Of a DNA stretch of 64,000 bases, positions 10,700-22,851 are shown piece after piece. The DNA comes from Allolobophora icterica. Taxonomy: Eukaryota; Annelida; Clitellata; Crassiclitellata; Lumbricidae. The stretch covers positions 11,147,379 to 11,211,378 of the forward strand of contig OY744605.1 of the NCBI GenBank assembly GCA_963556255.1, written 5' to 3'. Numbering within the stretch: position 1 is the first letter of the stretch; each line of letters begins with the position of its first letter. The notes beneath the pieces were generated by a model. That model was not told the origin of the DNA. It did no database searches and was given only the letters and a program-made list of their open reading frames with translations. Made by a program: the position numbers and the translations under genes.

Positions 10700-13600
10700 T
10701 CCGTGTCTCTGTTTCCGTGTCTCTGCATCCTTGTCTCCTATCCGCGTCTCTGTATCCGTGTCTTTGTATCCTTGTCTCTGTATCCGTTTCTCTGTATATG
10801 TGTCTCAGTATCTGTGTTTCCGTATCTGTGCCTCTTTATCTGTGTATCTAAATCTTTGTCTGTATCCTTGTCTCCCATCTCTGTAGCTCTGTACCGTGTC
10901 TCCGTATCTGTGTCTCTGTATCTGTGTCTCTGTATCTGTGTCTCAGTATCTGTGTCTCCGTATCTGTGTCTCTGTATCTGTGTCTTTGTATCGGTGTCTC
11001 TGTATCTGTGTCTCTGTATCTGTGTCTCCGTATCTGTGTCTCTGTATCTGTGTCTCTGTATCTGTGTCTCTGTATCGTGTCTATGTACCTGTCTCTGTAT
11101 CCGTGTCTCTGTATCTGTGTCTCCGTATCTGTGTCTCCGTCTCTGTGTCTCTGTATCTGTGTCTCTGTATCTGTGTCTCTGTATCTGTGTCTTTGTATCT
11201 GTGTCTCCGTATCTGTCTCTGTATCTTTGTATCTGTGTTTCTGTATCTGTGTCTCTGTATTTGTGTCTCTGTATTTGTGTCTCTGTATCTGTGTCTCTGT
11301 ATCTGTGTCTCCGTATCTGTGTCTCTGTATCTGTGTCTCTGTATCTATGTCTCTGTAACTCTGTCTTTGTATCTGTGTCTCCGTATCTGTGTCTCTATAC
11401 CTGTATCTCTGTATCTGTGTCTTTGTATCTGTCTCCGTATCTGTCTCTGTATCTGTATCTTTGTATCTGTGTTTCTGTATCTGTGTCTCCGTATCCGTGT
11501 CTCTGTATTTGTGTCTCTGTATCTGTGTCTCTGTATCTGTGTCTCCGTATCTGTGTCTCTGTATCTGTGTCTCTGTATCTATGTCTCTGTAACTCTGTCT
11601 TTGTATCTGTGTCTCCGTATCTGTGTCTCTATACCTGTATCTCTGTATCTGTGTCTTTGTATCTGTCTCCGTATCTGTCTCTGTATCTGTATCTTTGTAT
11701 CTGTGTTTCCGTATCTGTGTCTCTGTATCTGTGTCTCCGTATCTGTGTCTCTGTATCTGTGTCTTTGTATCGGTGTCTCTGTATCTGTGTCTCTGTATCT
11801 GTGTCTCTGTATCTGTGTCTCCGTATCTGTGTCTCTGTATCTGTGTCTCTGTATCTGTGTCCTTGTATCCGTGTCTCTGTATCTGTGTCTCTGTGTCTCC
11901 GTATCTGTGTCTCTGTATCTGTGTCTCTGTAACTGTGTCCTTGTATCTGTGTCTCTGTATCTGTGTCTCTGTATCTCTGTCTCCATATCTGTATGTCTGT
12001 ACCGTGTCTCTGTATCTGTACCATATCTGTGTCCTTGTATCTGTGTCTCTGTATCAATCCTTGTACCTGTGTCTCTGTACCTGTGTCTTTGTATCTGTTT
12101 CATTGTATCTGTATCTGTGCCTCTGTGTCTTCGTATCTGTGTCTCTGTATCTCTGTATTTGTGTCTCTGTATCTGTGTCTCTGTATCTGTGTCTCCGTAT
12201 CTGTGTCTCTGTATCTGTGTCTCTGTATCTGTGTCTCCGTATCTGTGACTCTGTATCTGTGTCTCCGTATCTGTGTCTCTGTATCTGTGTCTCTGTGTCT
12301 TCGTATCTGTGTCTCTGTATTTGTGTCTCTGTATCTGTGTCCTTGTATCTGTGTCTCCGTATCTGTGACTCTGTATCTGTGTCTCCGTATCTGTGTCTCT
12401 GTATCTGTGTCTTTGTATCTGTGTCTCTGTATCTGTGTCTCTGTATCTGTGTCTCTGTATCTGTGTCTCTGTGTCTTTGTATCTGTGTCTTTGTATCTGT
12501 GTCTCTGTATCTGTGTCTCTGTATCTGTGTCTCTGTATCTGTGTCTCTGTATCTGTGTTTCTATACCGTGTCTCTATCTGTGACTCTATATCTGTGTCTC
12601 TGTGTCTGTGTCTTTGTATCTGTGTCTCTGTTTCTGGTGTCTTTGTATCTGTTTCATTGTATCTGTATCTGTGCCTCTGTGTCTTCGTATCTGTGTCTCT
12701 GTATCTGTGTCTCTGTATTTGTGTCTCTGTATCTGTGTCTCTGTATCTGTGTCTCCGTATCTGTGTCTCTGTATCTGTGTCCTTGTATCTGTGTCTCCGT
12801 ATCTGTGACTCTGTATCTGTGTCTCCGTATCTGTGTCTCTGTATCTGTGTCCTTGTATCTGTGTCTCCGTATCTGTGTCTCTGTATCTGTGTCCTTGTAT
12901 CTGTGTCTCCGTATCTGTGTCTCTGTATCTGTGTCTTTGTATCTGTGTCTCTGTATCTGTGTCCTTGTATCTGTGTCTCCGTATCTGTGTCTCTGTATCT
13001 GTGTCTCTGTGTCTCCGTATCTGTGTCTCTGTATCTGTGTCTCTGTAACTGTGTGCTTGTATCTTTGTCTCCGTATCTGTGCCTCTGTATCTGTGTCTCT
13101 GTGTCTTTGTATCTGTGTCTCTGTATCTGTGTCTCCGTATCTGTGTCTCTGTATCTGTGTCTGTGTCTTTGTATCTGTGTCTCTGTATCTGTGTCTCTGT
13201 TTCTGTGTCTCCCTATCTGTGTCTCCGTATGTGTCTCTCTATCTGTGTCTTTGTATCTGTGTCTCTGTATCTGTGTCTTTGTATCTGTGTCTCTGTATCT
13301 GTGTCTCTGTATCTGTGTCTCTGTATCTGTGTCTCTGTGTCTTTGTATCTGTGTCTTTGTATCTGTGTCTCTGTATCTGTGTCTCTGTATCTGTGTCTCT
13401 GTATCTGTGTCTCTGTATCTGTGTTTCTATACCGTGTCTCTATCTGTGTCTCTGTATCTGTGCCTCTGTATCTGTTTCCGTATCTATCTCTGTCTCTGTG
13501 TCTTTGTATCTGTGTCTTTGTATCTGTGCCTCTGTACCGTGTCTCTGTATATGTGTCTCTGTATCTGTGTCTTTGTATCTGTGTCTCCGTATCTGTCTCT

Positions 13601-14566
13601 GTATCTGTATCTTTGTATCTGTGTCTCCGTATCTTTGTCTCTGTAACTGTGTCTTTGTATCTTTCTCCGTATCTGTCTCTGTATCTTTGTATCTGTGTTT
13701 CTGTATCTGTGTCTCCGTGTCTCTGTATCTGTGTCTCTGTATCTGTGTTTCTGTATCTGTGTCCATGTATCTGTGTCTCCATATCTGTGTCCTTGAATCT
13801 GTGTCTCTGTATCTGTGTCCTTGTACCTGTGTCTCTGTATCTGTGTCTTTGTATCTGTGTCTCTGTATCTGTGTCTTTGTATCTCTCTCTCTGTATCTGG
13901 TGTATTTGTATCTGTTTAATTGTGTCTGTCTCTGTATTTGTGTCTTTGCATCTGTGTCTCTGTATCTGTCTCTGTATTTGTGTCTCCATATCTGTGCCTC
14001 TGTATCTGTGTCTCTGTGTCTTTGTATCTGTGTCTCTGTATCTGTGTCTTTGTATCTGTGTCTCTGTACCGTGTCTCTGTATCTGTGTCTCTGTATCCTT
14101 GTCTTTGTATCTGTGTCTCCGTATCTGTCTCTGTATCTGTATCTTTGTATCTGTGTCTCCGTATCTTTGTCTCTGTAACTGTGTCTTTGTATCTTGTCTC
14201 CGTATCTGTCTCTGTATCTGTATCTTTGTATCTGTGTTTCTCTATCTGTGTCTCCGTGTCTCTGTATCTGTGTCTCTGTATCTCTGTATCTGTGTCTCTG
14301 TATCTGGTGTCTTTGTATCTGTGTCTCTGTATCTTTTTCTTTGTATCTGTGTCTCTGTATCTGTGTCTCTGTATCTTTGTCTCTGTATGTGTCTCCATAT
14401 CTGTATGTCTGTATCGTGTCTCTGTATCTGTGTCTCCATATATGTGGCTCTGTATCTGTGTCTCTGTATCTGTGTCTTTGTATCTGTGTCTCTGTACCGT
14501 GTCTCTGTATCTATCTCCGTATCTGTGTCTCTGTATCTGTGACTCCGTTTCTTGTCTTTGTATCTG
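10700..14566. repeat. Giant 14-bp minisatellite, about 275 units
   Basis: The dominant unit is GTGTCTCTGTATCT with C/T variants (gtctcc, gtcttt, gtcctt) and occasional 12-bp or shortened units. Total length is about 3.87 kb. The plus strand is almost free of A except in GTATC. Because 14 is not a multiple of 3, every frame cycles through the same 14-residue peptide ([14 protein letters not shown]) and meets no stop, giving open frames of up to 851 codons that should not be read as genes. Local higher-order duplication is visible, for example 11340-11400 against 11580-11640. Confidence 0.95.
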
Positions 14567-17500
14567 CGCTTATAAGGGTCCTGGATGATGTCGCCTGAGA
14601 GGCAGTCGGCTGTGAAGAGGCAGTGGATGATGTCGCCTGTGAAGAGGCGCTGGATGATGTCGCCTGTGAAGAGGCGCTGGATGATGTCGCCTCTGAAGAG
14701 GCGCTGGAAAATGTCGCCTGTGAAGAGGCGCTGGAGGTTCTCGTCTGTGAAGAGGCACTGGACGATCTCGCGTGTGAAGAGGCGCTGGACGATGTCGCCT
14801 GTGAACAGGCGCTGGATGATGTCGCCCTAATAAGGGTGCTGGATGATGTCGCCTGTGAAGAGGCGCTGGATGATGTTGCCTGTTAAGAGGCGCTGTGAGA
14901 GGCTGCCGCCTGTGAAGAGGCGCTGGACGATGTCGCCTGTGAAGAGGCGCTGGATGATGTCGCCCTAGTAAGGGTGCTGGATGATGTCGCCTGTGAACAG
15001 GCGCTGGACGATGTCGCCTGTGAAGAGGCGCTGGATGATGTGGCCCTAATAAGGGTGCTGGATGATGTCGCCTGTGAAGAGGCGCTGGATGATGTTGCCT
15101 GTAAAGAGGCGCTGTGAGAGGCAGTCGCCTGTGAAGAGGCGCTGGACGATGTCGCCTGTGAAGAGGCGCTGGATGATGTCGCCCTAATAAGGGTGCTGGA
15201 TGAAGTCGCCTGTGAACAGGCGCTGGATGATGTCGTCTGTGTAGAGGCGCTGAATGATGTCGCCTGTGAAGAGGCGCTGGAAAATATCGCCTGTGAAGAG
15301 TCGCTGGATGTTGTCGTCTGTGAAGAGGCGCTGGACGATCTCGCCTGTGAAGAGGCGCTGGATGATGTCGCCTGTGAAGAGGCGCTGGACGATGTCGCCT
15401 GTGAAGAGGCGCCGGACGATGTCGCCTGTGAAGAGGTACTGGACGATGTCGCCTGTGAAGAGGCGCTGGATGATGTCGCCCTAATAAGGGTGCTGGATGA
15501 TGTCGCCTGTGAAGAGGCGCTGGATGATGTTGCCTGTTAAGAGGCGCTGTGAGAGGCAGTCGCCTGTGAACAGGCGCTGGACGATGTCGCCTGTGAAGAG
15601 GCGCTGGATGATGTCGCCCTAATAAGGGTGCTGGATGATGTCGCCTGTGAACAGGCGCTGGACGATGTCACCTGTGAAGAGGCGCTGGATGAAGTCGCCC
15701 TAATAAGGGTGCTGGATGATGTCGCCTGTGAACAGGCGCTGGATGATGTCGTCTGTGAAGAGGCGCTGAATGATGTCGCCTGTGAAGAGGCGCTGGATGA
15801 CGTCGCCTGTGAAGAGGCGCTGAATGATGTCGCCTGTGAAGATGCGCTGGATGATGTAGCCTCTGAAGAGGCGCTGGAGGATGTCGTCTGTGAAGAGGCG
15901 CTGGACGATGTCGCCTGTGAAGAGGCCCTGGACGATGTCGCCTGTGAAGAGGCGCTGGATGATGTCGCCCTAATAAGGGTGCTGGATGATGTCGCCTGTG
16001 AAGAGGCGCTGGATGATGTTGCCTGTGAAGAGGCGCTGTGAGAGGCAGTCGCCTGTGAAGAGGCGCTGGACGATGTCGCCTGTGAAGAGGCGCTGGATGA
16101 TGTCGCCCTAATAAGGGTGCTGGATGATGTCGCCTGTGAACAGGCGCTGGACGATGTCGCCTGTGAAGAGGCGCAGGACGATGTCGCCTGTGGACATGTC
16201 GCCTGTGAAGAGGCCCTAGACGATGTCGCCTGTGAAGAGGCGCTGGATGATGTCGCCCTAATAAGAGTGCTGGATGATGTCGCATGTGAAGAGGCGCTGG
16301 ATGATGTCGCCCTAATAAGAGTGCTGGATGATGTCGCATGTGAAGAGGTGCAGGATGATGTCTCCCTTATAAGGGTGCTGGATGATGTCGCCTGTGAAGA
16401 GGCGCTGGATGATGTCGCTTGTGAGAGGCATTCGGCTGTGAAGTGGTGCTGGACGACGTCGCCTGTGAACAGGCGCTGGACGATGTCGCCTGTGAAGAGG
16501 CGCTGGATGATGTTGCCTGTGAAGAGGCGCTGTATGATGTTGCCCTTATAAGGGTGCTGTAAGATGTCGCCTGTGAAGAGGCGTTCGCCTATGAACAGTC
16601 GCTGGAGGATGTCGGCTATGAACAGTCGCTGGATAATGTCGCCCCTATAAGGATGCTGGATGAAGTCGCCTGTGAAGAGGCGCTGGATGATGTTGCCTGT
16701 GAAGAGGCGCTGGATGATGTTGCCCTTATAAGGGTGCTGGATGATGACGCCCGTGAAGAGGAGGTCGCATGTGAAGAGGCGGTGGATGATACCGCCCTTA
16801 TAAGGGTGCTGGATGATGTCGCATGTGAAGAGGCGCTGGATGATGTCGCCCTAATAAGAGTGCTGGATGATGTCGCATGTGAAGAGGTGCAGGATGATGT
16901 CTCCCTTATAAGGGTGCTGGATGATGTCGCCTGTGAAGAGGCGCTGGATGATGTCGCTTGTGAGAGGCATTCGGCTGTGAAGTGGTGCTGGACGACGTCG
17001 CCTGTGAACAGGCGCTGGACGATGTCGCCTGTGAAGAGGCGCTGGATGATGTTGCCTGTGAAGAGGCGCTGTATGATGTTGCCCTTATAAGGGTGCTGTA
17101 AGATGTCGCCTGTGAAGAGGCGTTCGCCTATGAACAGTCGCTGGAGGATGTCGGCTATGAACAGTCGCTGGATAATGTCGCCCCTATAAGGATGCTGGAT
17201 GAAGTCGCCTGTGAAGAGGCGCTGGATGATGTTGCCTGTGAAGAGGCGCTGGATGATGTTGCCCTTATAAGGGTGCTGGATGATGACGCCCGTGAAGAGG
17301 AGGTCGCATGTGAAGAGGCGGTGGATGATACCGCCCTTATAAGGGTGCTGGATGATGTCGCCCGTGAAGAGGTGGTCGCCTGTGAAGAGGCGCTTGATGA
17401 AGTCGCCTGTGAAGAAGCACTGGATGAGGTCGCCTGTGAAGAGGTACTGGATCATTTTGCCCGTATAAGGGTGCTGGATGATGTCGCCTGTGAAGAGGCG

Positions 17501-17640
17501 GTCGCCTGTGAATAGGCGCTGGATGATGTCGCCTGTGAAGAGGCGGTCGCCTGTGAATAGGCGCTGGATGATGTCGCCTGTGAAGAGGCGGTCGCCTGTG
17601 AATAGGCGCTGGATGATGTCGCCTGTGAAGAGGCGCTGGA
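14567..17640. repeat. 27-bp minisatellite with a 539-bp higher-order repeat
   Basis: The unit is GTCGCCTGTGAAGAGGCG followed by CTGGATGAT. A variant unit, GTCGCCCTAATAAGGGTG followed by CTGGATGAT, is interspersed every few units. About 113 units are present. The block near 16280-16812 is repeated at 16819-17351 at a constant offset of 539 bp, close to 20 units. The last segment (17475-17640) is a 45-bp compound unit in three copies. Since 27 is a multiple of 3, one frame reads DDVACEEAL over and over. This is repeat, not a gene. Confidence 0.95.
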
Positions 17641-17834
17641 TAAGTAATTTAGGCACTGGAATATAAGAATGCAACATTCGTCAGCAATTTTGACCAAGAG
17701 TCCAAGTCCACAAAGTCGATCGTTTATTTGCCAAGTCGATCGAGTCGACGAGGGGTCGAATAGTCGACAAAGTCGATCGTCGGCCAAGCCAATTGTAGAT
17801 CATAGCAGTTCGACTCGATCGACCACAGGGTATA

Positions 17835-18600
17835 ATGGCAAAACTTGATCTGAACTCTTTCGCAGCTGAATTCCCTCTAATGTCATTCTCTACCTCCGTA
17901 CGAGACCTCGGTGTCATCATTGATCAGGAATTAACATTTACTAAGCACCTTTCCTCCTTGTCTCGCTCCTGCTTTTACCATCTCCGTCAGCTTAGGGTCG
18001 TTGCTCGCTCTCTCTCAACATCTGCTGCTTCTACTCTTATTCACGCCTTCGTTTGTTCTCGTCTAGACTACTGTTCTTCCCTTTACATTGGTCTTCCTCA
18101 AGTCCGGTTGTCCACTCTTGAGAGGGTCTTACGGTCTGCGGCTCGCCTTGTTGGTTCCATTCCTCGCTATGGTAGCGTATCCTCCTACATGTATCATACT
18201 CTACACTGGCTCCCTCTCCGGCAGCGTATCCTGTATCGGCTCTGCTCTCTTGTCTGGCAAAGCGTCTTGGGCACAGCTCCTCGCTACTTATGCTCCATCT
18301 TTACTCTCTCTTCCTCCTTTACGGGTCGCTCAGCTCTTCGTTCCTCTACTCGGGGTGACTTTCTGGTTCCATTTGCCCGCACTGCTACAATGCAGCGTCG
18401 AGCATTTTCTGTTGTTGGTCCAACAGTGTGGAATGACTTGCCATCTTTCCTTCGCCTATCTCCTCGTACACACTCGTCTTCCTTCTACACCCTATTGAAG
18501 ACTTTTCTCTATGATCAGGCCTGGCTCGGGAGCGCCTCTGAGTAGAACTCTTGAAGAGGCGCTATATAAATTTTATGATTGATTGATTGATTGATTGATA
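17835..18600 (+). mobile_element. 5'-truncated CR1/L2-like LINE, intact RT C-terminus
   Basis: A 236-codon open frame (17835-18545) covers the post-catalytic part of a LINE reverse transcriptase: DLGVIIDQELTFTKHLSSL, SRLDYCSSLYIG, LHWLPLRQRILYR and VVGPTVWNDLPSFLR. The stop is followed by TCTTGAAGAGGCGCTATATA and then an ATTGATTG tail (18575-18600). The absence of frameshifts suggests a fairly young insertion. The same tail occurs on SINEs in this window. Immediately upstream (17698-17830) is a short tract rich in GTCGATCG-like words. Confidence 0.88.
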
Positions 18601-18799
18601 ATGGGAACAAACGGTCTGGTTTCGTTTTAATTTTTGGCCTCTTTCTAAAAGTGCACAAATTCTGCTATTTTTAGTATTCACTGACAAGAATTGAAATTTA
18701 TTTCATGAAAATAATACATGTTTTGCAATTGGTACGAGTCAAATTTACAAGGAAGATGTTGTTTCTTGTTGTCTTTTCCATTTGGCAGAACAAAAGCTG

Positions 18800-19100
18800 C
18801 ATCCAGATATATGCATGTATGTATGATGTATAGTTTACATACATACATGCATAAATCAGTACATACATGCATACATACCTAAATACCTATGTACAAACAT
18901 ACATATACATTTATACACAAGCACGCACACATACATACATACATATATGCATGCATGCATACATAATACAGACATACATCAGTACATACATATACGCATA
19001 CTTGCCTAAATACATCAATACCTATGTACATACATATGCATACATATTTATACACATGCATGCACACGTACAATACATACATACATAAATGCATGCATAC
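18800..19100. repeat. CATA/ATGCAT tetranucleotide tract
   Basis: Imperfect CATA repeats with CATGCATG interruptions. It has strong local self-complementarity and no coding value. Confidence 0.9.
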
Positions 19101-19229
19101 ATACATCGTCTGTTACTACTACATGTATATCAAGTAATCTTCTGCATACTTGTCATTTTGAATCAATAAACGAATATTATTATTATTATATAATATAGGC
19201 CTAATCGAAATTTTGATGAGGAAATTATA

Positions 19230-19369
19230 CACTGGCATAAACTTGTCCAAAATATTGGGGAGGGGCATTTGGTTATTCATGCTACACTTGTTGCATTGGG
19301 TGTACAGTCCATCTCAATTATTGGGGAGGGGGCACGTGCCCCGGCTGCCCCCCAGAGTCTACGCCTATG
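19230..19369. mobile_element. Mini hAT element, 140 bp
   Basis: It starts CACTGGCATAAACTTGTCC and ends AGAGTCTACGCCTATG. The ends are imperfect complements. A perfect 8-bp target duplication AAATTATA lies at 19222-19229 and 19370-19377. A second copy is at 20719-20831. Confidence 0.82.
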
Positions 19370-19434
19370 AAATTATATATAGATATACATGTATATATAT
19401 ATATAATTTGTAATTATAATTTGTCTTAGAAATT

Positions 19435-19760
19435 TACATAGTGCCATTCCCAAGAAAAAACAAATCGGAAGCAAACTGTGCTAGCCTGTTCGATGTTAAA
19501 TGTCATTAAAAGAAGAATTTCATTTGTAAGTACAAGTAAAACAGTGCTATCAAACAAACTATCAAAAGATTTCGATTCCAATACCAAAAAGAGCAGTAAT
19601 TCGTTTAGAGTTTAGCTCCAAAGAAGACTATACAAGTCGCCAGTGGCAATCCCCCCCCCCCACACACTCACGCACCAACCAACCGATTTCCACCCATAGT
19701 TGTTCGGCAATATAGTGTTCAGAGCCACTGGACCAAGCTGTGTTTAAATGTAGAAGAAGA
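19435..19760. repeat. Dispersed repeat, also at 54.8 kb
   Basis: It shares order and text with 54815-55030: a 'tagtgccatt' or 'tagtgccact' start, 'agcctgttcgatgttaaatg', 'aagtcgccagtg', then 'ggaccaag'. The start resembles the complement of the LINE/SINE tail, so it may be a minus-strand SINE-like repeat. The family is unidentified. Confidence 0.55.
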
Positions 19761-19894
19761 AGAGCAGTCCCTTACACACCTTTTCTAAGTTTTGCAGTCA
19801 TCCTATAAATAGGAGTAAAATAACAGCAGCCCTTTAAGCTAGCCCTTAGGCAGCCATGGTTATACTATGAAATACTAGTGACAGAATTTTCTTA

Positions 19895-20110
19895 GCCTCG
19901 GCGTATGGGGGTGAATGGCCAGTCCTCACCATCACCATCTCTCTTCCCATAGACAGTGTACTCGTCAGAGCCGAGTTTGCTACGGTGGTGCATGCGAAAG
20001 GAGTTGCGAGCGGGTGCATGCGAAGCAGAAATCTCGAACCAAATTTCTGCCCTAGCAGGGATGTGAACCCACCACCACTCGATTGGACAGTCCAGCACGC
20101 TGACCACTAC
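19895..20110 (-). mobile_element. tRNA-derived SINE (family B), minus strand
   Basis: Read on the minus strand, it starts with a tRNA-like head: an A-box region at gtagtggtcagcgtgctgg and a B-box region at gtgggttcacatccctg. It runs into a body ending 'caccctcatatgctgaggct'-like text. Copies of the same body lie at 20190-20290 (partial), 35418-35622, 53055-53262 and 53290-53375 (partial), all on the minus strand. Confidence 0.75.
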
Positions 20111-20189
20111 AAGAATGCATTTAAATGTAAAAGATCAAAAGTCTTGCTAAAAATGCAAACCAAAAAGTAGTTTGGGGTAGACACCGATT

Positions 20190-20290
20190 AGTTTCTGAGT
20201 GACATAGCAAATTTCTGCCTTAGTGGGAGTTGAACCCCTGACCTTGGTTGACAGTCCAGCATGCTAACCACTAGAGTACTAGACTATCCC
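20190..20290 (-). mobile_element. Partial SINE (family B) head
   Basis: The tRNA-like head only, on the minus strand: complement of 'gggagttgaacccctgacc' for the B box and 'catgctaaccactag' for the A-box side. It lies 80 bp from the fuller copy at 19895-20110. Confidence 0.65.
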
Positions 20291-20394
20291 ACACCCCATT
20301 AGCCTATGACACAAATCTAGGAAACCAATGAAAGACTGATCAACATAGGAAAATTAAATGCCTTCATACCCCTTGCTGCCAAATTGCTGGCATA

Positions 20395-20690
20395 TGGGGC
20401 GGGGAGATGGTTGAATGGTAACACGCTGGCACAAAGATCAGATGGACGTGGGTTCGATACCCGCTAGCCTCGTAAAGGTTGACTCAGCCTTTTCACTCCC
20501 TACACTCCAAGAGGGTGACTGCAAAATGAGCAGAAGGACAGATGGGGGCCCTGCAGGCAGCCATACAGTTAAATTCAACTCCTGTTAAACATGTTATAAT
20601 CTGTTACTACTATATTATGTAATCTTACTGCATACTTGTCAGTTTGTTTGAAGTTAATAAACGAAAATTATTAATTATCACAAACTGATG
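20395..20690 (+). mobile_element. tRNA-derived SINE (family C)
   Basis: The head has an A-box-like gatggttgaatggtaacac and a B box gtgggttcgataccc at tRNA-like spacing. The region between them does not fold as a normal tRNA arm set, so this is not a tRNA gene. The 3' part ('ctgttactactat', 'catacttgtcag', 'aataaacga', then AT repeats) recurs at 19108-19190, giving a second 3' fragment. Confidence 0.7.
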
Positions 20691-20718
20691 GTAAAGAAAG
20701 CAAAGGTGTTAGTAGGAT

Positions 20719-20831
20719 CACTGGCATAAACTTGTCCAAAATATTGGGGGTGCATTTGGCACTGAATGTACAGTCCATCTCAATTATTGGGGGCATGTGC
20801 CCCGGCTGCCCCCCCAGAGTCTACGCCTATG
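20719..20831. mobile_element. Mini hAT element, second copy, 113 bp
   Basis: It has the same ends as the copy at 19230 (CACTGGCATAAACTTGTCC and AGAGTCTACGCCTATG) with an internal deletion. The flanks agtaggat and atagggat agree at only about 6 of 8 bases, suggesting an older insertion. Confidence 0.72.
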
Positions 20832-21567
20832 ATAGGGATGCCTGTCATGGTTCACCTATGCAACTTCTTACAGTGTCAAATGAGTAATGTAGTATATCGT
20901 GTCCAGCGCTGGCCAGTATCTGTATGTTTACATTTCCTTTGATGAATCTCATAATGTGATGTAGGAGGACATTCGCATCTCCGCAGTTATTTTACTGTTC
21001 TGTTTGTGGCTTTACCTAAACAAACAACACGAGCAAATGCATGTACTATAACTGAAATGAAATACTTTAAATTAGAAAGAAAACTGAGCAATATATATGC
21101 AACAAATTGGAAATAACATCTGTACCTTGGGGAAAAATAAAAAAAATAAAAATCATGACGAATTCTAGCCATCTTAGTATTTTGTGCGAAATCTCCAGAT
21201 AATTTTTCAATTCCTGAATGATTACATGTACCTCATGGCAAAAAATATAATAATTTAATAACAACAACAAAATTACCACTAATATTATATTACCACCACC
21301 AGCATCACCACCATCAACACCACACCACCACCAGTACATTTCATTTCTGCACTGTTACCACTGCGAAATGAAATGTTATTAAGAAAAAGCCTCATTGGTC
21401 AATAAAACCCTTTCGAATTGACCCTTTGACTCTTGCATCATTTACTGGAAAATTTTGAGTTTGTACTCACTGCTGTTAGCCTGTTATTGTGATATTATGG
21501 TGTTGATGCACTGTCAATAAAACGACTTATTTACACCACCACACCAACAACAACAACAACAACAACA

Positions 21568-22815
21568 TTGCTTCATTTCGTTATGTTTGCTGATGATACT
21601 AATGTGTTTATGTCAGATAAATCAATTGATGTACTGGTTAATAAAATTAATGCCGAATTAAGTCTAGTAGGAGAATGGTTTAAAGCCAACAAACTGTCGT
21701 TAAATCTCATGAAAACGAATTTCATATTGTTTCATTCACGAAGGAAATGTGTTCCAACTTGCAATCTAAATATCAATATTGATAACCAAAACATAACTAG
21801 GGTATCTTCTACTAAATTTTTGGGTGTTCACATTGATGAGCACTTAACATGGAGTGAGCATATAAATGTCATATCTAAAAAGATGTCAAAAAATATTGGT
21901 ATAATTTCTCGTATTCGGCACCTTCTACCGCAATATATACTTGTGAATTTGTACTACTCCTTAATATACCCTTACATATCGTATTGTAATATCTCCTGGG
22001 CTTCCACGTATCATACTCGCTTAACAACTCTTAAAACTCTGCAGAAGCGAGCCATTCGGACTATATGTAATTTACCCTTTAGAGCTACAACTCTGCCGTT
22101 ATTTCTTAGTTTGAGAATATTGCCTTTTGAATGCATAAATAAGTTGCAAGTTGGATTAATTATGTTCAGATTTCAATCGAATCTACTGCCTGTGAATTTT
22201 AAAAATTGTTTTTGTAAAAATTCTGACGTACACAATCATTACACGCGATCGCTCAACAAGTACCATCAACGTAGTGTCCACACTACTGTTAAGCAGCATA
22301 GCATCAAAGTCTGTGGCCCGATACTCTGGAATTCATTGCCTATTGAAGTTACTGGTATACCTACTATGCATCAATTTAAACAAAAACTGAAACTCTATCT
22401 CTTGGATGCACTCACATGACTGCATTAGGCCTAGGCCTATGTGTTTATTTACACAGGCACTGTTGTTTGTTTGTTTTTGTTTGTTTGTTTTTTTTTCATC
22501 TCTTTGTAACTAATGACAATTGATCTGTATACCTTAGTTGGAATCCATGTGTACTGGTAGTTAAGTTCTTTAGTTAAGAGTTCTATCATTGTTTCTTTTA
22601 CTTGCTGATCATATAACTTGATCGATGTTACCGTTAAAAGTATTGATTGTGCTGACATTTACTTGTATTACGATAAATGTTAACTAGGTGGCCCTGTTAA
22701 GCGGGATCAAGATCCCTTTTGGGTCTCCTCTTGTTGCCAAAGTTCAAACTTTTATGTTGTATTTTCCTTGTACTTCAAATGGCTTCAATAAAAGGATTGA
22801 TTGATTGATTGATTG
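21568..22815 (+). mobile_element. 5'-truncated LINE with FADD-box reverse transcriptase end
   Basis: An open frame (21568-22419, 283 codons) starts just before the catalytic FADD box (HFVMFADDTNVFM) and continues through LSLNLMKTNFILFHSRR, STKFLGVHIDEHLTWSEHI and LLPQYILVNLYYSLIYPYI to a typical C-terminus (GPILWNSLPIEV, FKQKLKLYLLDAL). The 3' UTR holds TTAAGCGGGATCAAGATCCC, a potential hairpin, and ends AATAAAAGGATTGATTGATTGA. A (CAA)n tract abuts the truncated 5' end. It lies just beyond the 3' end of CEP104, in opposite orientation. Confidence 0.9.
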
Positions 22816-22851
22816 AACAATAATAACAAATTACATGATGTTACTTCACAG

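Noticed and set aside
10703..14588. Very long open frames (409 to 851 codons) on both strands
   Set aside because: They are translations of a 14-bp minisatellite without stop codons. All frames give the same 14-residue cycle, and no conserved domain is present.
14585..17515. Frames encoding DDVACEEAL, or HHPAPLHRR on the other strand
   Set aside because: The unit is a 27-bp tandem repeat with length divisible by three. There is no start context, splice structure or non-repeat domain.
20395..20480. Possible tRNA gene (A and B boxes)
   Set aside because: It lacks a proper acceptor stem and anticodon arm and is followed by a SINE body shared with another locus.
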